64,000 bases of DNA, from IMG/VR virus record IMGVR_UViG_3300020380_000001, positions 242,501 through 306,500 of that record; one strand, given 5' to 3'. The notes beneath the pieces were generated by a model that ran no database searches, had not been told where the DNA came from, and saw nothing but the letters and a program-made list of their open reading frames with translations. Made by a program: the position numbers and the translations under genes. The DNA comes from a virus. Shown here one piece after another: positions 41,801 to 52,400 of the stretch (position 1 is its first letter; every line of letters starts with the position of its first letter).

Positions 41801-44800
41801 TACATAACGGTGACGTCTATCAACGTCATTTTTATGATCGTTAATAGGCGAGAACCAAATATAGTTCTGCTTCGTAGGCGTTAATATCATACTCGCAACT
41901 TGGAACACGCTCGCTGTTCTGTTAGGTAACGAACCCGCAATTGTTGTTTTGCCTGCTACCCAGAAATAATACTTGATTACAGACGCTTTAGTTGCAGAAT
42001 TGTACACTTCACGCTGAGTGTATTCGTTTACGTTGCGCGGTGTTCCTGATCCGCTGTACTGACTAGGCGGAACGTCACTTTCAATCCACTCATAAACAGC
42101 CGCTTCAGAACCAGGGAATACTGCGCCCCAGTAATCACGGCGTTCATAAATACTGCCTTGCTCGTAATACAAGTAAGCCATTTTAGACGTGTCCCACCAA
42201 ACTTGACCAATGTTGTCTTGGTCAAATAAGTTGTTTAAGTCAACATTCTCAAATACATCTGAGTTAGTGTATTTGGCTGGGTCAGACGTCATACGCCACG
42301 TTACATTCTGTTCGACTACCGTTGGTAGCAAACCTTTAAAAGGATCGTATACAGGTAACAAGAAGAGCGTTTCTGCGGTCTTTTCGTCATATAAAAACGC
42401 TTGATCAAATAAATGTGTGTTTACTAACGTTTCTCGTTGTCTTACTGTGGTTTGTACCTCGTCATTTACCACGGCTTGTACTTCGTACGGCACAAACACG
42501 TTGCCTTGGAACTGATAAACAGCCCAATCGTTCTCGCCTGCTGCGTGATCCACCCATGCTAATTCGCCCTCTAAGAAAGGACTGTTAGCTGAATACACTT
42601 CCATGTCATTGCGTGTGTCAAATCTACAAGATTCGAAACAAATAACACGCATAGTAAGGACTGGCGCGAACTCGTCTAGCGCATCAATATCAGCGTTTTC
42701 CAACAACACAGTGTCAGCAGTTGTTAAGTCAGTGCCTTCTAAGTCACGATACAGTGCATATCTACGAGCATAGCTGGTCTCTTTCTCGCTCGTTTCATCT
42801 AGTACCGGCTTAATAAGTACTTGTTTTTCTGCAATATTGCGACGTGGTGACTCTGTGTCTAAGCTAGGGTCAACTGTCACTAAACGGCTATAAAGCACGA
42901 ACGCTTCGCTCGTTACTTCACGCGCAAAAACGTCATACAAGTCAACATCAGTTTCAAGATACCATGTGTTGCCGGACTTGAATACTGCTGAGTTTTGTTG
43001 AGATAATAACTCAGTGGCGCGCAGAACGTCCCAGTCGTCTTTTGCATTACGTGCTAGCCATAGGGTATCACGAGATTCAACACTCTCGTTACCTTCACTA
43101 TCGTACGTGTAATTTACGCTAGGAATAGCAGGTTCACTATTATAATCAAAGACTTGTTCAACATTAAATGCAGTGTAGTTTACATCGCGGATATGCACAT
43201 AACCAGCAGTCGGCATGTCGTAATCAATTACGTCAGTTTTAGGGAACAAATCTACCGGGCTAGTGTTCACCGGGCGTCGGTGCCAGCTATCAACACTATC
43301 TTGGTCAACTACAATAATATTATCCTTGTCGCTGTCATTATCAGACAAACCTTCAAGGGTAGCAATCATGTCATCTTCCCAAGCAATGTCAGTATCATCC
43401 CAAGCATCAGTGTCAAACCCACCGATGTCGAATGAATCTGAACGAGCAACAATAACAGTAGGTGTCTTGGTATACCCTTCACCCGAGCTAACCAAGGTAA
43501 CATCGCTTATTCTACCATCTTCGCTTAGTTCGCACTTAGCAGTTGCCCACACTATATGTCCCGTATCATCAGGCGCAGGGATTATTCTAATATGCGGCGG
43601 CGTTGCGTAGAACTCTTCTAAGTCAACGATCTCAATAGAATGTACCTTTTTATGGTCAGTTACCGGCGTATCTATCAATACAGCTTGCGGGTCGCTTACT
43701 ACCTTTTCAGACGATAGTAAAATATCAAAACGCTGGGTATTATTGGTTGCGCCAAAGTCGCCTACCTTAACAGCCCATTCTTCGTTTATAGTGATATTTT
43801 CTGACGCGTCTGTATCCAGGGCACGCAGGATCTTGTCACTACTTGTAACTGTTCCTTTTTCTTGGATCATGCCACGATAAAACTCGTACTGTGCGTTGTC
43901 TCCTAGACCAAGCGTAGTCAAGTAATCCTTGCTATCGTAACCTATCATGTGTCGTGCTGCGTTAGTGATGCCAGATCTATCTAACACGCTTTCACTGTTA
44001 TGGTAATCACGGATACTTGACGTATTGTTTTCCAAGTTAGTTATAAGAGACCCTGATTCAGTTATAATATAACCAGGCGCTTCTTTCTTACCGCTCCAGC
44101 CGAATGATCTAAATCCGTCAAATATGATGCGTTTCTTTCTTTGCTGCAATAAGCCATCAAACATAACGTCATCAAATACGGTTTTGTTATCAAACACAAC
44201 CACATGCTCGGAATCTTTAACACCAAATCGAGCAAAGAAAATACCCGCGTCCTCGCTTGCTGTTTCAAGTGAAATATGCTTTTCAGTACGGCCGAACACA
44301 ATAGCGCTGCGACTAAGTGGCAGGCCAGCTTTGTTTAGTACAACAAATTCACTTGACTTGTCGCTTACTACCGGAACCGGGTAGCCTTGGTCAAATGTTA
44401 CTGACACTTTTGAGCTTATCGGACTCAGTGCCAATAGCGAGTTATTTTCCCAGTTAGATGCTATCCAGTTTAGTAACTGTTTAGAGCTCTGAACAAAGTC
44501 TCTACGCGCTGAAGTTACCGGGTCACGTTCTTCAAAGTCAAAGCCAATATCATTTAAGTAAGCACCATAGCCTATCATGAAGTCTACCAAATCCTGTACA
44601 GACGTAAACTCGTGACCATAGTTTATGCTTAGTTCGCTTGTTGAATCACGATCCGGATATACTTGCGCAGACACAGCGTTAATCTTAGGCAACTCACTCA
44701 ATGCAGTCCAAAGAGTAGGATCAAATACTTGGCTATAGTGTGTGGATTTAGCACGGTAATAAGTGCCGTTCCTTTCTATAATTGAACCAATGTTGTATTG

Positions 44801-47800
44801 CTTGTCTTCAGTATAAGTGCTGAAAGGCGCGTCTTCACCTCCGCCCTGTATTGTGTAAGATCTAGCGTCAGACAACTTACCGTAATATTTGAACCACGGA
44901 GACTGAACGTCATAACCATAAACACGGAATGTATTAGCCCTAACTTTACGAACAATAATGCCCGAGTATGCTTTGACGTCGTATACTTCACTATCTAAGA
45001 TTACCGTGTCAATGTTTTCCGACGGTACATTCAAGTTTGCACCATCGCCTGATACGTTTATTGAGCTTGTCTTATACGTTGTGTTTTCAGGCACAGTAAA
45101 CCCGCCCATTTTATGAACAAGTTGAACACGCGCATTACGCACTTTCTGGCCTAGTAATTCTGACACGTCTTTGTTATTGCGGTCTAAGTAATCAGATAGC
45201 CATTGCTGGTATCCGTAACGAGATACTACTTCACCGTCACGTACTTCACCATGCACTACTAAATCAGCACGCTGTACACGTTTGCCAGTTTCGTTAAACA
45301 CGATTTGTTCAGGGCTACGGCTTGACGCAGTAATGTTCACAGTGTCCCACATCAAGTCGCTGAACTTAGCAGGCTTAGTCAACAACATAAGACGCATAAC
45401 TTCAAACGGATATATAGAACTCATTCTCCAGCTTTCTTCAGCAGGAGATCCGTCTCCGAAATTCCAGTCACGGGTAAATGTTGATGCCTTTACTAGCGCA
45501 GGGTCATTCACTAATCCCAACTCGTACGGCGTTTTTAAGTTGCCGTCATCGTCAACTGGAATTTCAGTAAAGCCCATCTTCTCGGACTTAGGTAGTCTTA
45601 CGTTCGTAACACCTGTAATTTCGTCCCACATGGCTGTGTTTCGTGCGCTGTAATCTGTACCGTAAAGTGAAGTCCAATCACTTGGCCTGTCAGCGAATCC
45701 TAAACATTCCCAAGGAGTAAGGTGCGGAGTAGTTGTCCCGTATCTATAACGATACATGCCACGCCACGAATTAGGCATATTAGTCTTCACTTTAGCCGCA
45801 TCGTAATTATACGTCCACTCATTACCTTCTTGATACTGGGCATTCTCACGCCACTGTATACCGTTATCAGTAGTCCATGTGTTAAAAGGTCTAACTAATA
45901 TTTCATTAATCTCTTTGCGTGAGAACTCAGTTTTTCTTAACTGATTTGGCACAATATCGTTAACCAGTAGCGGCGGCGTATACCTGCCGTCAACTAAAGA
46001 GTTTTCTTTGTACTCATCCCTAATATTGTTGTAGATTCGTTTCTCTAATTCCAACAATAACTGATCACGCACATCGCCATATACAGGGGTTTTACTTCCG
46101 TCATGGCCTAAGATGTAGCCGTTTTCTGGCTTGTTAAACTCGCTAGGCGGAGTAACCGGCGCTTGGCCAGGGTAAGGAATACTTTCGTCATACACATAAC
46201 GTGGTTTGAATACAGGGTAAAGTCCAAGTGTACTCGGCGTTGCCGGTATACGAGATGATTCCAAGTTACGATAAACACGGATTGTTAACTCACGGTACAG
46301 CGTACTCACGTCACGGTAGTATGGGTCAGACGGGTACGTGTCTGGATCATAGCGCTCGCGCATATAAACGTCAGTACCAAACAACACATAGTCGTCACCC
46401 TCAGTTAACACACGCTCAGCGAAACCGTAATCGCGCTGGGCATTTGAATCCAACAATTTCTCAATAATTATAAGAGTAGAGCGCGTATCATCATAACCAG
46501 ATATGTCAGTCAGCGTTGGATTAATTGCGTCATATTTGACAAAGCCTTCGCTCATCTGCGCTGAACGTCTAAACACAGTTGGGTCACTAAGCTTGAACTC
46601 TTCGTATACTGACCCAAACGGAAACATATACGTATTATTGTAAGTATTGTATGACACTGATCCGTCAAGAACAGTAGTGACAGCCTCGTTAAATACGCGG
46701 TCAATCACGCTGGTATTTTCTAGGTCCAAACTCTGCGAGATTCTAGTTAAATCGCCAGAGTCACTTAAATCCTTAACAGCTTTTGTGAACTTGTTTTTAA
46801 ACCTAACGTAGTCGCCGCCTGCTTGTTTCATAGCAGGAATAATCGGCATGTCTTTGCTGTTGGCAGTAAGCATAACAGACAGTAAGTTACTTGAACTCTG
46901 TCTAATATATTTGCCGCCCGATACGTCTTTTGACGAGTTAAAATACTGGTTCTTCTGGCCGTAGCGGATCGCCCCAGTTTCGGTATGGGTAGCCAGTATG
47001 CTTAAGAAGTGCGGCATCAAGTCATTAACAGACGCTTCAACTACATCTTCATTGTTGTAGTTGGTCTCCAGCGTTGATGGCACCTCATAAAATGCACTTG
47101 TATTATCCTTTAATACTTCATCACTTTCGTACTGGATGAAAATAGTATCGTTGTCTTGCGCAGTATCAGGGAAGTTGCCGAAACGCAATGTGCGCTTATT
47201 CACAATACGGTATCGGCTGGAATTAAGCTTAGTACCGTTATGGAATACACTAACCTCATCGCTGTAATTTACAGGATGAATAAGCTGGTAATCTGTCTGC
47301 GACAACAAGATTTTCTTAAGTTCAAGTTTGGTTTTAACCGATCTTGATTTAATAGTTATATTGTCGTTTGCAGATGTAGGCGCGTCAATGAACACTTGAT
47401 CGTTTACAACTGAGTAAACGTCCGGAGAAAGCCTCTCGCCGTTTATTTCTATATCGACAGTAGTTGGTTCAGGCACTAAAGACAAAGTTAATACACGAGT
47501 GTCTAGGTCGTCAGTCGCTACAAATTGATCTACGATAGGCTGTTTTTGTTTATCACCAAGCGACCAGAAGTTTTCATACGTACCTGCTGAGGTAAATCCA
47601 TTACGAGCAGTTGGGTATCGTTTGAAATAGTAGTAGCCAGGAATCTCAACACTTTCTGTATCGGACTGAACGTAAATTCTATCCTTATCTAAATTAGCAG
47701 AGAATACAATGTCAGTAATCTGACCGATACCAGTATAAGTAAGGTACTTGCCTACTTCAGTATTAAGTACTGAGCTGAACTCATTTACTTTGTAGCTGAA

Positions 47801-49402
47801 TAGTTTACTACCCGAGAATATTACATTCGGGATATCTTCTATACGACGGTTTTCTAAGCTGTCTGAATTATAAAGACTGAATAGCGGATCTTGGTTAACG
47901 TCATATTTTTGTTGGCCAGAGTGAAGCAAGCCAGCACGGAGCTCGCTTTCAGTTTCAAACAAACTGATGCGGTCTTCAGTCGCCTCATATACATACCAAA
48001 ATAGATCTTTGCCGCGGTCAGCTACCAGCTCGCCGTCACGTACTGTTACAATGTCATTGTTAAGGAATCTATAACGGTTATTACCTGACAATTCAGGGTG
48101 TATAACAACCGGCTCAAAGTCAAGTTGAACCATGCCTTGGCTGTCAACCGAACGGCTAATAACACGGAATACGTTGTCGCGTCCACGGTATCTACTGTTA
48201 GCTGCTGCCTTAAGTCTATCAAGGTTGTCGTCATGCCATATACGTGAGCCTTCGTTTGACTCAGATAAAGTGGTGTAGTCAGTACCGGCAATGGCGTCAA
48301 TAGGTGAACGCAATACAAACACGTTGTCAACTTTAGGATTGAACGTGCCGATGCTGTCAACAGACAAAACGTTGTCGACATAACGTAGCCAATTCGAACC
48401 AGTATGGTAAAGTTCAATATCCTTAGTGAACTCTATAATAGGCATACTAGCGCGTTCTGCAAATGTAAACAGCGATAGCTCAGTTGCTTCTTGTTCGTTT
48501 AGCGCTTTTTGCTGTGCTGTGATTGTATCAATATGCAGCCAGCCATTAGTGCGAGACCAAGGGTTTTTATCCTTTGCGCCACGCTCAATAGTAATATAGT
48601 CCTTGCCTATTACGGACTCTATGGCATCCCATGCATTAGTGTCCCAGCCATCCGGGCCATCATAAATGTTGATGTCATAAGTGTTCGGCGGAGTGCCTCG
48701 AGTTTCAACGCCGATTTTAGTAGCGTTTTCATCCCACGGCAAGTACTCCCATGGATCAACAGGCAATACTTGTTTCTCTACTTCTATAAACTCAACATAG
48801 CTACCGATGCCTTCCACGATAAATTTCTTACCAGCGTAATCACCAGCGGCAATGTTAGTAAACTCAACTACCATGCCGTTTAACATCTCAAAACCAGCAA
48901 GGGTTAAAGACGTGCTACCAATTAGACCTGCAATATCAACATCAGTTAAGTCTGATACTTTAATTGCAGGCATGTTGTTATACAAGTCAGAGAACCAGTA
49001 ATACCAAGTGTGGTTTACAAATTTGTCAACATCAATTGGCGGAGACCATACGTACTCGTCTGACTCGAACAAGCGTTCATGATTCTCGATATTGCCACCG
49101 TTACGCTGCAAATACGCAAGGAAGTCCATGTACGACTTAATATCAGTCGGCGTAGTACTTGTATCAGTGCCCGAAATTACGCCGGGCTCTAGCTGATATG
49201 CGTGTCTAAATTTGCTTAGCTCTGGTTTATAATAATCCGAAGTATTGTCATAAACACTGCCTGGACGCTGGCCAATATATGCCTGGAAATACTGTCTTTC
49301 TTGTTCACTAGATAATTGGTCTATAGTTGAACTAAACAGTTTTTCCATTACCGGGGTTCTGTTAACCGCCGGTAATTTATTGATGTTGTTATTTTTAGCC
49401 AT
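38888..49402 (-). CDS. Giant virion protein, 3504 aa (gp7/baseplate position)
   Basis: A single uninterrupted frame of 3504 residues. N-terminal signatures: NKLPAVNRTPVMEKLFSSTIDQL, YFQAYIGQRPGSVYDN, then SPPIDVDKFVNHTWYYWF. It directly follows gp6 (3-base gap), where T4 has gp7, so it is probably a much enlarged baseplate wedge or peripheral wedge/fibre protein. The whole protein is beta-rich and acidic with many Tyr, Asp and Val residues. I see no enzymatic motif. Homologues of similar layout occur in marine myoviruses, but I cannot verify this here. Confidence 0.7.
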   Translation of the reverse strand: MAKNNNINKLPAVNRTPVMEKLFSSTIDQLSSEQERQYFQAYIGQRPGSVYDNTSDYYKPELSKFRHAYQLEPGVISGTDTSTTPTDIKSYMDFLAYLQRNGGNIENHERLFESDEYVWSPPIDVDKFVNHTWYYWFSDLYNNMPAIKVSDLTDVDIAGLIGSTSLTLAGFEMLNGMVVEFTNIAAGDYAGKKFIVEGIGSYVEFIEVEKQVLPVDPWEYLPWDENATKIGVETRGTPPNTYDINIYDGPDGWDTNAWDAIESVIGKDYITIERGAKDKNPWSRTNGWLHIDTITAQQKALNEQEATELSLFTFAERASMPIIEFTKDIELYHTGSNWLRYVDNVLSVDSIGTFNPKVDNVFVLRSPIDAIAGTDYTTLSESNEGSRIWHDDNLDRLKAAANSRYRGRDNVFRVISRSVDSQGMVQLDFEPVVIHPELSGNNRYRFLNNDIVTVRDGELVADRGKDLFWYVYEATEDRISLFETESELRAGLLHSGQQKYDVNQDPLFSLYNSDSLENRRIEDIPNVIFSGSKLFSYKVNEFSSVLNTEVGKYLTYTGIGQITDIVFSANLDKDRIYVQSDTESVEIPGYYYFKRYPTARNGFTSAGTYENFWSLGDKQKQPIVDQFVATDDLDTRVLTLSLVPEPTTVDIEINGERLSPDVYSVVNDQVFIDAPTSANDNITIKSRSVKTKLELKKILLSQTDYQLIHPVNYSDEVSVFHNGTKLNSSRYRIVNKRTLRFGNFPDTAQDNDTIFIQYESDEVLKDNTSAFYEVPSTLETNYNNEDVVEASVNDLMPHFLSILATHTETGAIRYGQKNQYFNSSKDVSGGKYIRQSSSNLLSVMLTANSKDMPIIPAMKQAGGDYVRFKNKFTKAVKDLSDSGDLTRISQSLDLENTSVIDRVFNEAVTTVLDGSVSYNTYNNTYMFPFGSVYEEFKLSDPTVFRRSAQMSEGFVKYDAINPTLTDISGYDDTRSTLIIIEKLLDSNAQRDYGFAERVLTEGDDYVLFGTDVYMRERYDPDTYPSDPYYRDVSTLYRELTIRVYRNLESSRIPATPSTLGLYPVFKPRYVYDESIPYPGQAPVTPPSEFNKPENGYILGHDGSKTPVYGDVRDQLLLELEKRIYNNIRDEYKENSLVDGRYTPPLLVNDIVPNQLRKTEFSRKEINEILVRPFNTWTTDNGIQWRENAQYQEGNEWTYNYDAAKVKTNMPNSWRGMYRYRYGTTTPHLTPWECLGFADRPSDWTSLYGTDYSARNTAMWDEITGVTNVRLPKSEKMGFTEIPVDDDGNLKTPYELGLVNDPALVKASTFTRDWNFGDGSPAEESWRMSSIYPFEVMRLMLLTKPAKFSDLMWDTVNITASSRSPEQIVFNETGKRVQRADLVVHGEVRDGEVVSRYGYQQWLSDYLDRNNKDVSELLGQKVRNARVQLVHKMGGFTVPENTTYKTSSINVSGDGANLNVPSENIDTVILDSEVYDVKAYSGIIVRKVRANTFRVYGYDVQSPWFKYYGKLSDARSYTIQGGGEDAPFSTYTEDKQYNIGSIIERNGTYYRAKSTHYSQVFDPTLWTALSELPKINAVSAQVYPDRDSTSELSINYGHEFTSVQDLVDFMIGYGAYLNDIGFDFEERDPVTSARRDFVQSSKQLLNWIASNWENNSLLALSPISSKVSVTFDQGYPVPVVSDKSSEFVVLNKAGLPLSRSAIVFGRTEKHISLETASEDAGIFFARFGVKDSEHVVVFDNKTVFDDVMFDGLLQQRKKRIIFDGFRSFGWSGKKEAPGYIITESGSLITNLENNTSSIRDYHNSESVLDRSGITNAARHMIGYDSKDYLTTLGLGDNAQYEFYRGMIQEKGTVTSSDKILRALDTDASENITINEEWAVKVGDFGATNNTQRFDILLSSEKVVSDPQAVLIDTPVTDHKKVHSIEIVDLEEFYATPPHIRIIPAPDDTGHIVWATAKCELSEDGRISDVTLVSSGEGYTKTPTVIVARSDSFDIGGFDTDAWDDTDIAWEDDMIATLEGLSDNDSDKDNIIVVDQDSVDSWHRRPVNTSPVDLFPKTDVIDYDMPTAGYVHIRDVNYTAFNVEQVFDYNSEPAIPSVNYTYDSEGNESVESRDTLWLARNAKDDWDVLRATELLSQQNSAVFKSGNTWYLETDVDLYDVFAREVTSEAFVLYSRLVTVDPSLDTESPRRNIAEKQVLIKPVLDETSEKETSYARRYALYRDLEGTDLTTADTVLLENADIDALDEFAPVLTMRVICFESCRFDTRNDMEVYSANSPFLEGELAWVDHAAGENDWAVYQFQGNVFVPYEVQAVVNDEVQTTVRQRETLVNTHLFDQAFLYDEKTAETLFLLPVYDPFKGLLPTVVEQNVTWRMTSDPAKYTNSDVFENVDLNNLFDQDNIGQVWWDTSKMAYLYYEQGSIYERRDYWGAVFPGSEAAVYEWIESDVPPSQYSGSGTPRNVNEYTQREVYNSATKASVIKYYFWVAGKTTIAGSLPNRTASVFQVASMILTPTKQNYIWFSPINDHKNDVDRRHRYVEVTTDYETGNFIDLGADWISDVRVFRLRDGKFYGDGHNWRVVKGGLEFDSVLEPNETFAISYQTSSYAVDGNSFVFANVSSVARNRNTAFQINYKYKETHNQDHTEWVIINEDGSDTKLPEAHWEKFIDSFTGITKPTGWDEVKQGLYNLREDGFAYTESKLTTGNVTSLLLDRYDTRFPESRGVIELNGERIYYNTRVIVDADGNESKYGKIKLIGLDRGYQDTDVVEHPVDSYVRLVYETSPDVPSQFVGSYTSSALPDLPTQIEAVTGAKSTDSYLMVPDPSLGDYEKYGNSNTPRQSWFKDVFAARKVIFQDINENIKNLRIRSDYPEWNLFLAEQEGTLWQWGVWYADGYSAENVNPTRLVKSPSELSALKSRLVTGDQVRVQPVVNANYTIYEVNSTGSFEIVAVQNETVEILPRAWTGKYSHQLRLELRLLMDLLREYIFVGDTEKYMNSAVFTAFVYVMSEQDHVDWLFKTSYVSVRQTGNTFDTPAITTPNNIELLGSYIEDVKPYRTKIRNFSSAYTVNRDDDSLVEITGLEDIVTTTTININRVWSESVSDIPPNDGSVTSLTYDEASFDRVNDVNSGRVYAIDSGEFGTFDENDPGLMSASDAGYMYIEYKPEMNQTFVVEFDVTTQVVDVMGPFVFVNGREINMFNYDATEKVLRVIVPLHEGDIVEIYDVRPSESRSFANPMTREDLMSGIAPIEVHDALVVTVETNPSHTIEYVKVTSDNLTLADVDSSTSRVYVARKVPRYNVSPGVTTEWIVEELTDFFNNVRSEPWDEFVDGEYVHGWDSTPWDTDASITFDNTTIPINSWLVIVSESSFSDANYAYRYLLDETSDHQVFVMGNASATVSSSELPSNKYSVKVEGDYTNQGNTGRFWINGEMVVYSNIAYDGTHTTFYGLKRGQLSTSIANHAPGSRIQFVSDTQYVDPDVFYTGDSFEFDSGVESFVKSSGAANPITYKYL

Positions 49403-49405
49403 AAA

Positions 49406-52400
49406 TTATGATCTTTTTCTCATATTACCTGGTGTGAGATCGTTTACAATCTCAACGTTATCAACTGTGGCAGTTGATATAAATAATTCGTTTGTTTCAG
49501 CCTGTACTTTAAACAAGTCACCAAATGTGCCAGTTGCTTTTTCAGGGACAATAACAACAGAACTAATCTTTGTAGACAAACGTTGATGTATGAATGCCGA
49601 CAATTCTGTGTAATAAAAGCTATCACCGAAATTCCAGTTAGAAATTTCAAAGTATTCATCTATAGCCTTTATAACTTCTGTTTTAATTTCGTTATCGCTT
49701 ACCACCACGCCCGGTATTTTAACTACTAGGAATTTCGCTTGGTGTTCTTTATTAGCTTGTGTTCCGAATAGAGTTTTAAACTTAGCAGGACGGAATACAA
49801 TCTCGTCACTCATCATTTTGTACTCTTTTAAATCACCAAACTGTATACCCAATTCACGCATTGTCGGGTAATCAGGAAACTCACTAGCGCTACCGTTTGA
49901 TCGCTTCCAGCTCTGCACTTGTGCGTAATATCCACTCGTCAAAACATACATATCAACTATGTTGCTTGGACTAGGATCTATACGGTGATCAGTTGGCGCA
50001 TAATGGATCCATCTAAAGTAAACAGGAAGCGTTTCATCGCTAAAGGTATTTACCGCAAATGATCTGCCCCTTTTTGCCGAATACGAAGTAGATTCAACAA
50101 TATTTGACGTAACTGTTTCACCGTCTGGAATATCATCAACATGTTTAATTAACGGCAAAATATAAAACGTATCTTCTGACTCAACATAAACAACCTTGTT
50201 CTCGAAATTACGAGCAACCGTAAATTGGGTACGTCTATCAACTGCGCCACTAGACACTATAGACGCAAACAAAGTCATATAAGAATAATCAGGCATTGTG
50301 ATCATTTTAATATTACGAATACGCTGGCCGTTAAATTCAATATTAGTCCAGTCAATTAAGTTAAGTTGGCTAGTTGCGGTAATATTAACAATGCCGCCTA
50401 CTAATACATTTTCGGACTCGTTTCCTTGATAATCAATTACAGATTCAAACGCAACTTTAGAAGCAAGTGGCACAAAGTTATCAAACGCAAGTGGGTTTTC
50501 ACTTACACCGTCGGCGTTTAAATCCGCAGGTGTTATTTCCACTCGTCGGTTATTAACTGAACCATCGTCGTTTAAGTACTGTTTTACTACGTTAAAAATA
50601 ATATCATTACCTAAACGAGCACCGTCACTATAAGTAATTGTAACGGTTGATTGCCCATCAGTTACAGGCGGTAGCGAATCCAAATCACTGTCCGATACTT
50701 TTACAAAACCGTTACTTACTTCCATAGAAATATTAGTAAACGCGCCGGTTTTAGTAAGCGTCACATTACTACTATTTCCAGGGCGAGTCATCACGATAAT
50801 ATTATCCGTAGTAACTGTGCCATTGCGCCATACTACTTTTGTTTCAGTACTCTGCAATACACCAAAAGAATCATATCTCGGTATTTTCTCTACTGTACCA
50901 GTCCAAGTTTCACTAGGGTAAGGACTCGTGTTATCGGCAGTCAGTACAATTTGGTCACGGCGTGCGCGGCCAGTATATAAATCAATTGCCGGGTTGTCAC
51001 CATCATAAAAGAATGCTGCTTGTTGGTAGCTTTCAAATACGTAACGATCACCGCGCGTAATTACTCTATATTTTGTTAGGTTATTTTCCCTAAGTGACTC
51101 AAAGTAAATTAACCAAGAGTTTTCACCTGTAATTTCAAAATCAGCATTAGGGTCAGCTATATTTTCAATAATGTACCACTGTTCTTCAGTAATATCATAG
51201 CCTAAACCAAATGACTTGGTATTAATGATATTCTCTATAATGTTAATTCCGACACTATCGGTGATATTCGAGTTGTCACCAACTGTGCTTGAAATTGTTT
51301 CATAAAGACTTGCAGTTGTTCCGTCCACTCGTTGTTTAATTCCGGTGAAATATGACGAGAAATCAATATTCATTCTAGGAATAATACGAGTTAAAATATA
51401 ACCAGCGGGTACTTCTTTACTCAGCGTAATTGGTCCACGAGTTTCATTGTCCGACGGAATACCAAAACGAGTTAGGCCGGTTACGTTCACATGTATTTTA
51501 TCAAACGAATCGTTCGGGTTTACAAATGTTAATGCCGCGCCTTGTTTGATATTAGGCAAAATACCACCATAGCTACTTGTGTCCTGCGAGGACAGGGTCA
51601 CATCACTATTACCTCGTCTAAAATATAAGTAGCCGTAGTTATATTTGCTCAAGCCAGGTTTCGTTTTCCAAAGTACCGGAACTTCGGTATCAACCACAAA
51701 TGCGTCTAAGCCTGCTTCGGGCAAATAACTCGCAAAGAAAAAGTTTCGTAAACGATAATTATCCACAAACGGTGACACACGGTTAATTAATAAATCCCGA
51801 ACTGGTATTTTATTACACTGGGATGCGGCGACAGGGATATCAAATATCTCTTGTTCTGGCTGATCACGTTCAATAAACAATACCCCGTCGTCGCCTGCTA
51901 CACTTAAATTTTTGACATGGCCTGTCGGATCCGCTGTGTTAACGTATCTACTATGGCCGGCATATGTACGGTTTACAGCGTGAAGCTTTTCAATCTCGTT
52001 GCCCTTTTGTAGAGGTAGTGAGTTGTAATCTTCACCGTTTACCATACGGTTTTGAGTGTAATACACAGCCGGTGCGCGTTGCTTAATATTCTCAGTTGTT
52101 TCGGACGGTGCGCCATTATCAACTGTATATTCCAAACTAGCAGTTACCGTAAGTGTGTAAGTTTGTTGATCCTTACCTATATAACGAAGCGCTATTTGTA
52201 TATTACTCGCGTCACTAGGGCGGATAATAACATTTTCGTTCTGTGACTGGCGGTACCATACTCGGTAGTTACCCTTCGGCATCTCGCCGTTTACACCGTC
52301 GCTGAATTTCAAACTTACCGTATCATTTAAGTTAGTAATTTCAGAATATATCTTGCGCTCGGATGCGCTTATGCCATTGTAACTAATATTCGTGCCAATA

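Noticed and set aside
43154-43610. Plus-strand frames opposite the giant structural gene
   Set aside because: Antisense shadows of the 3504-residue frame without start signals.
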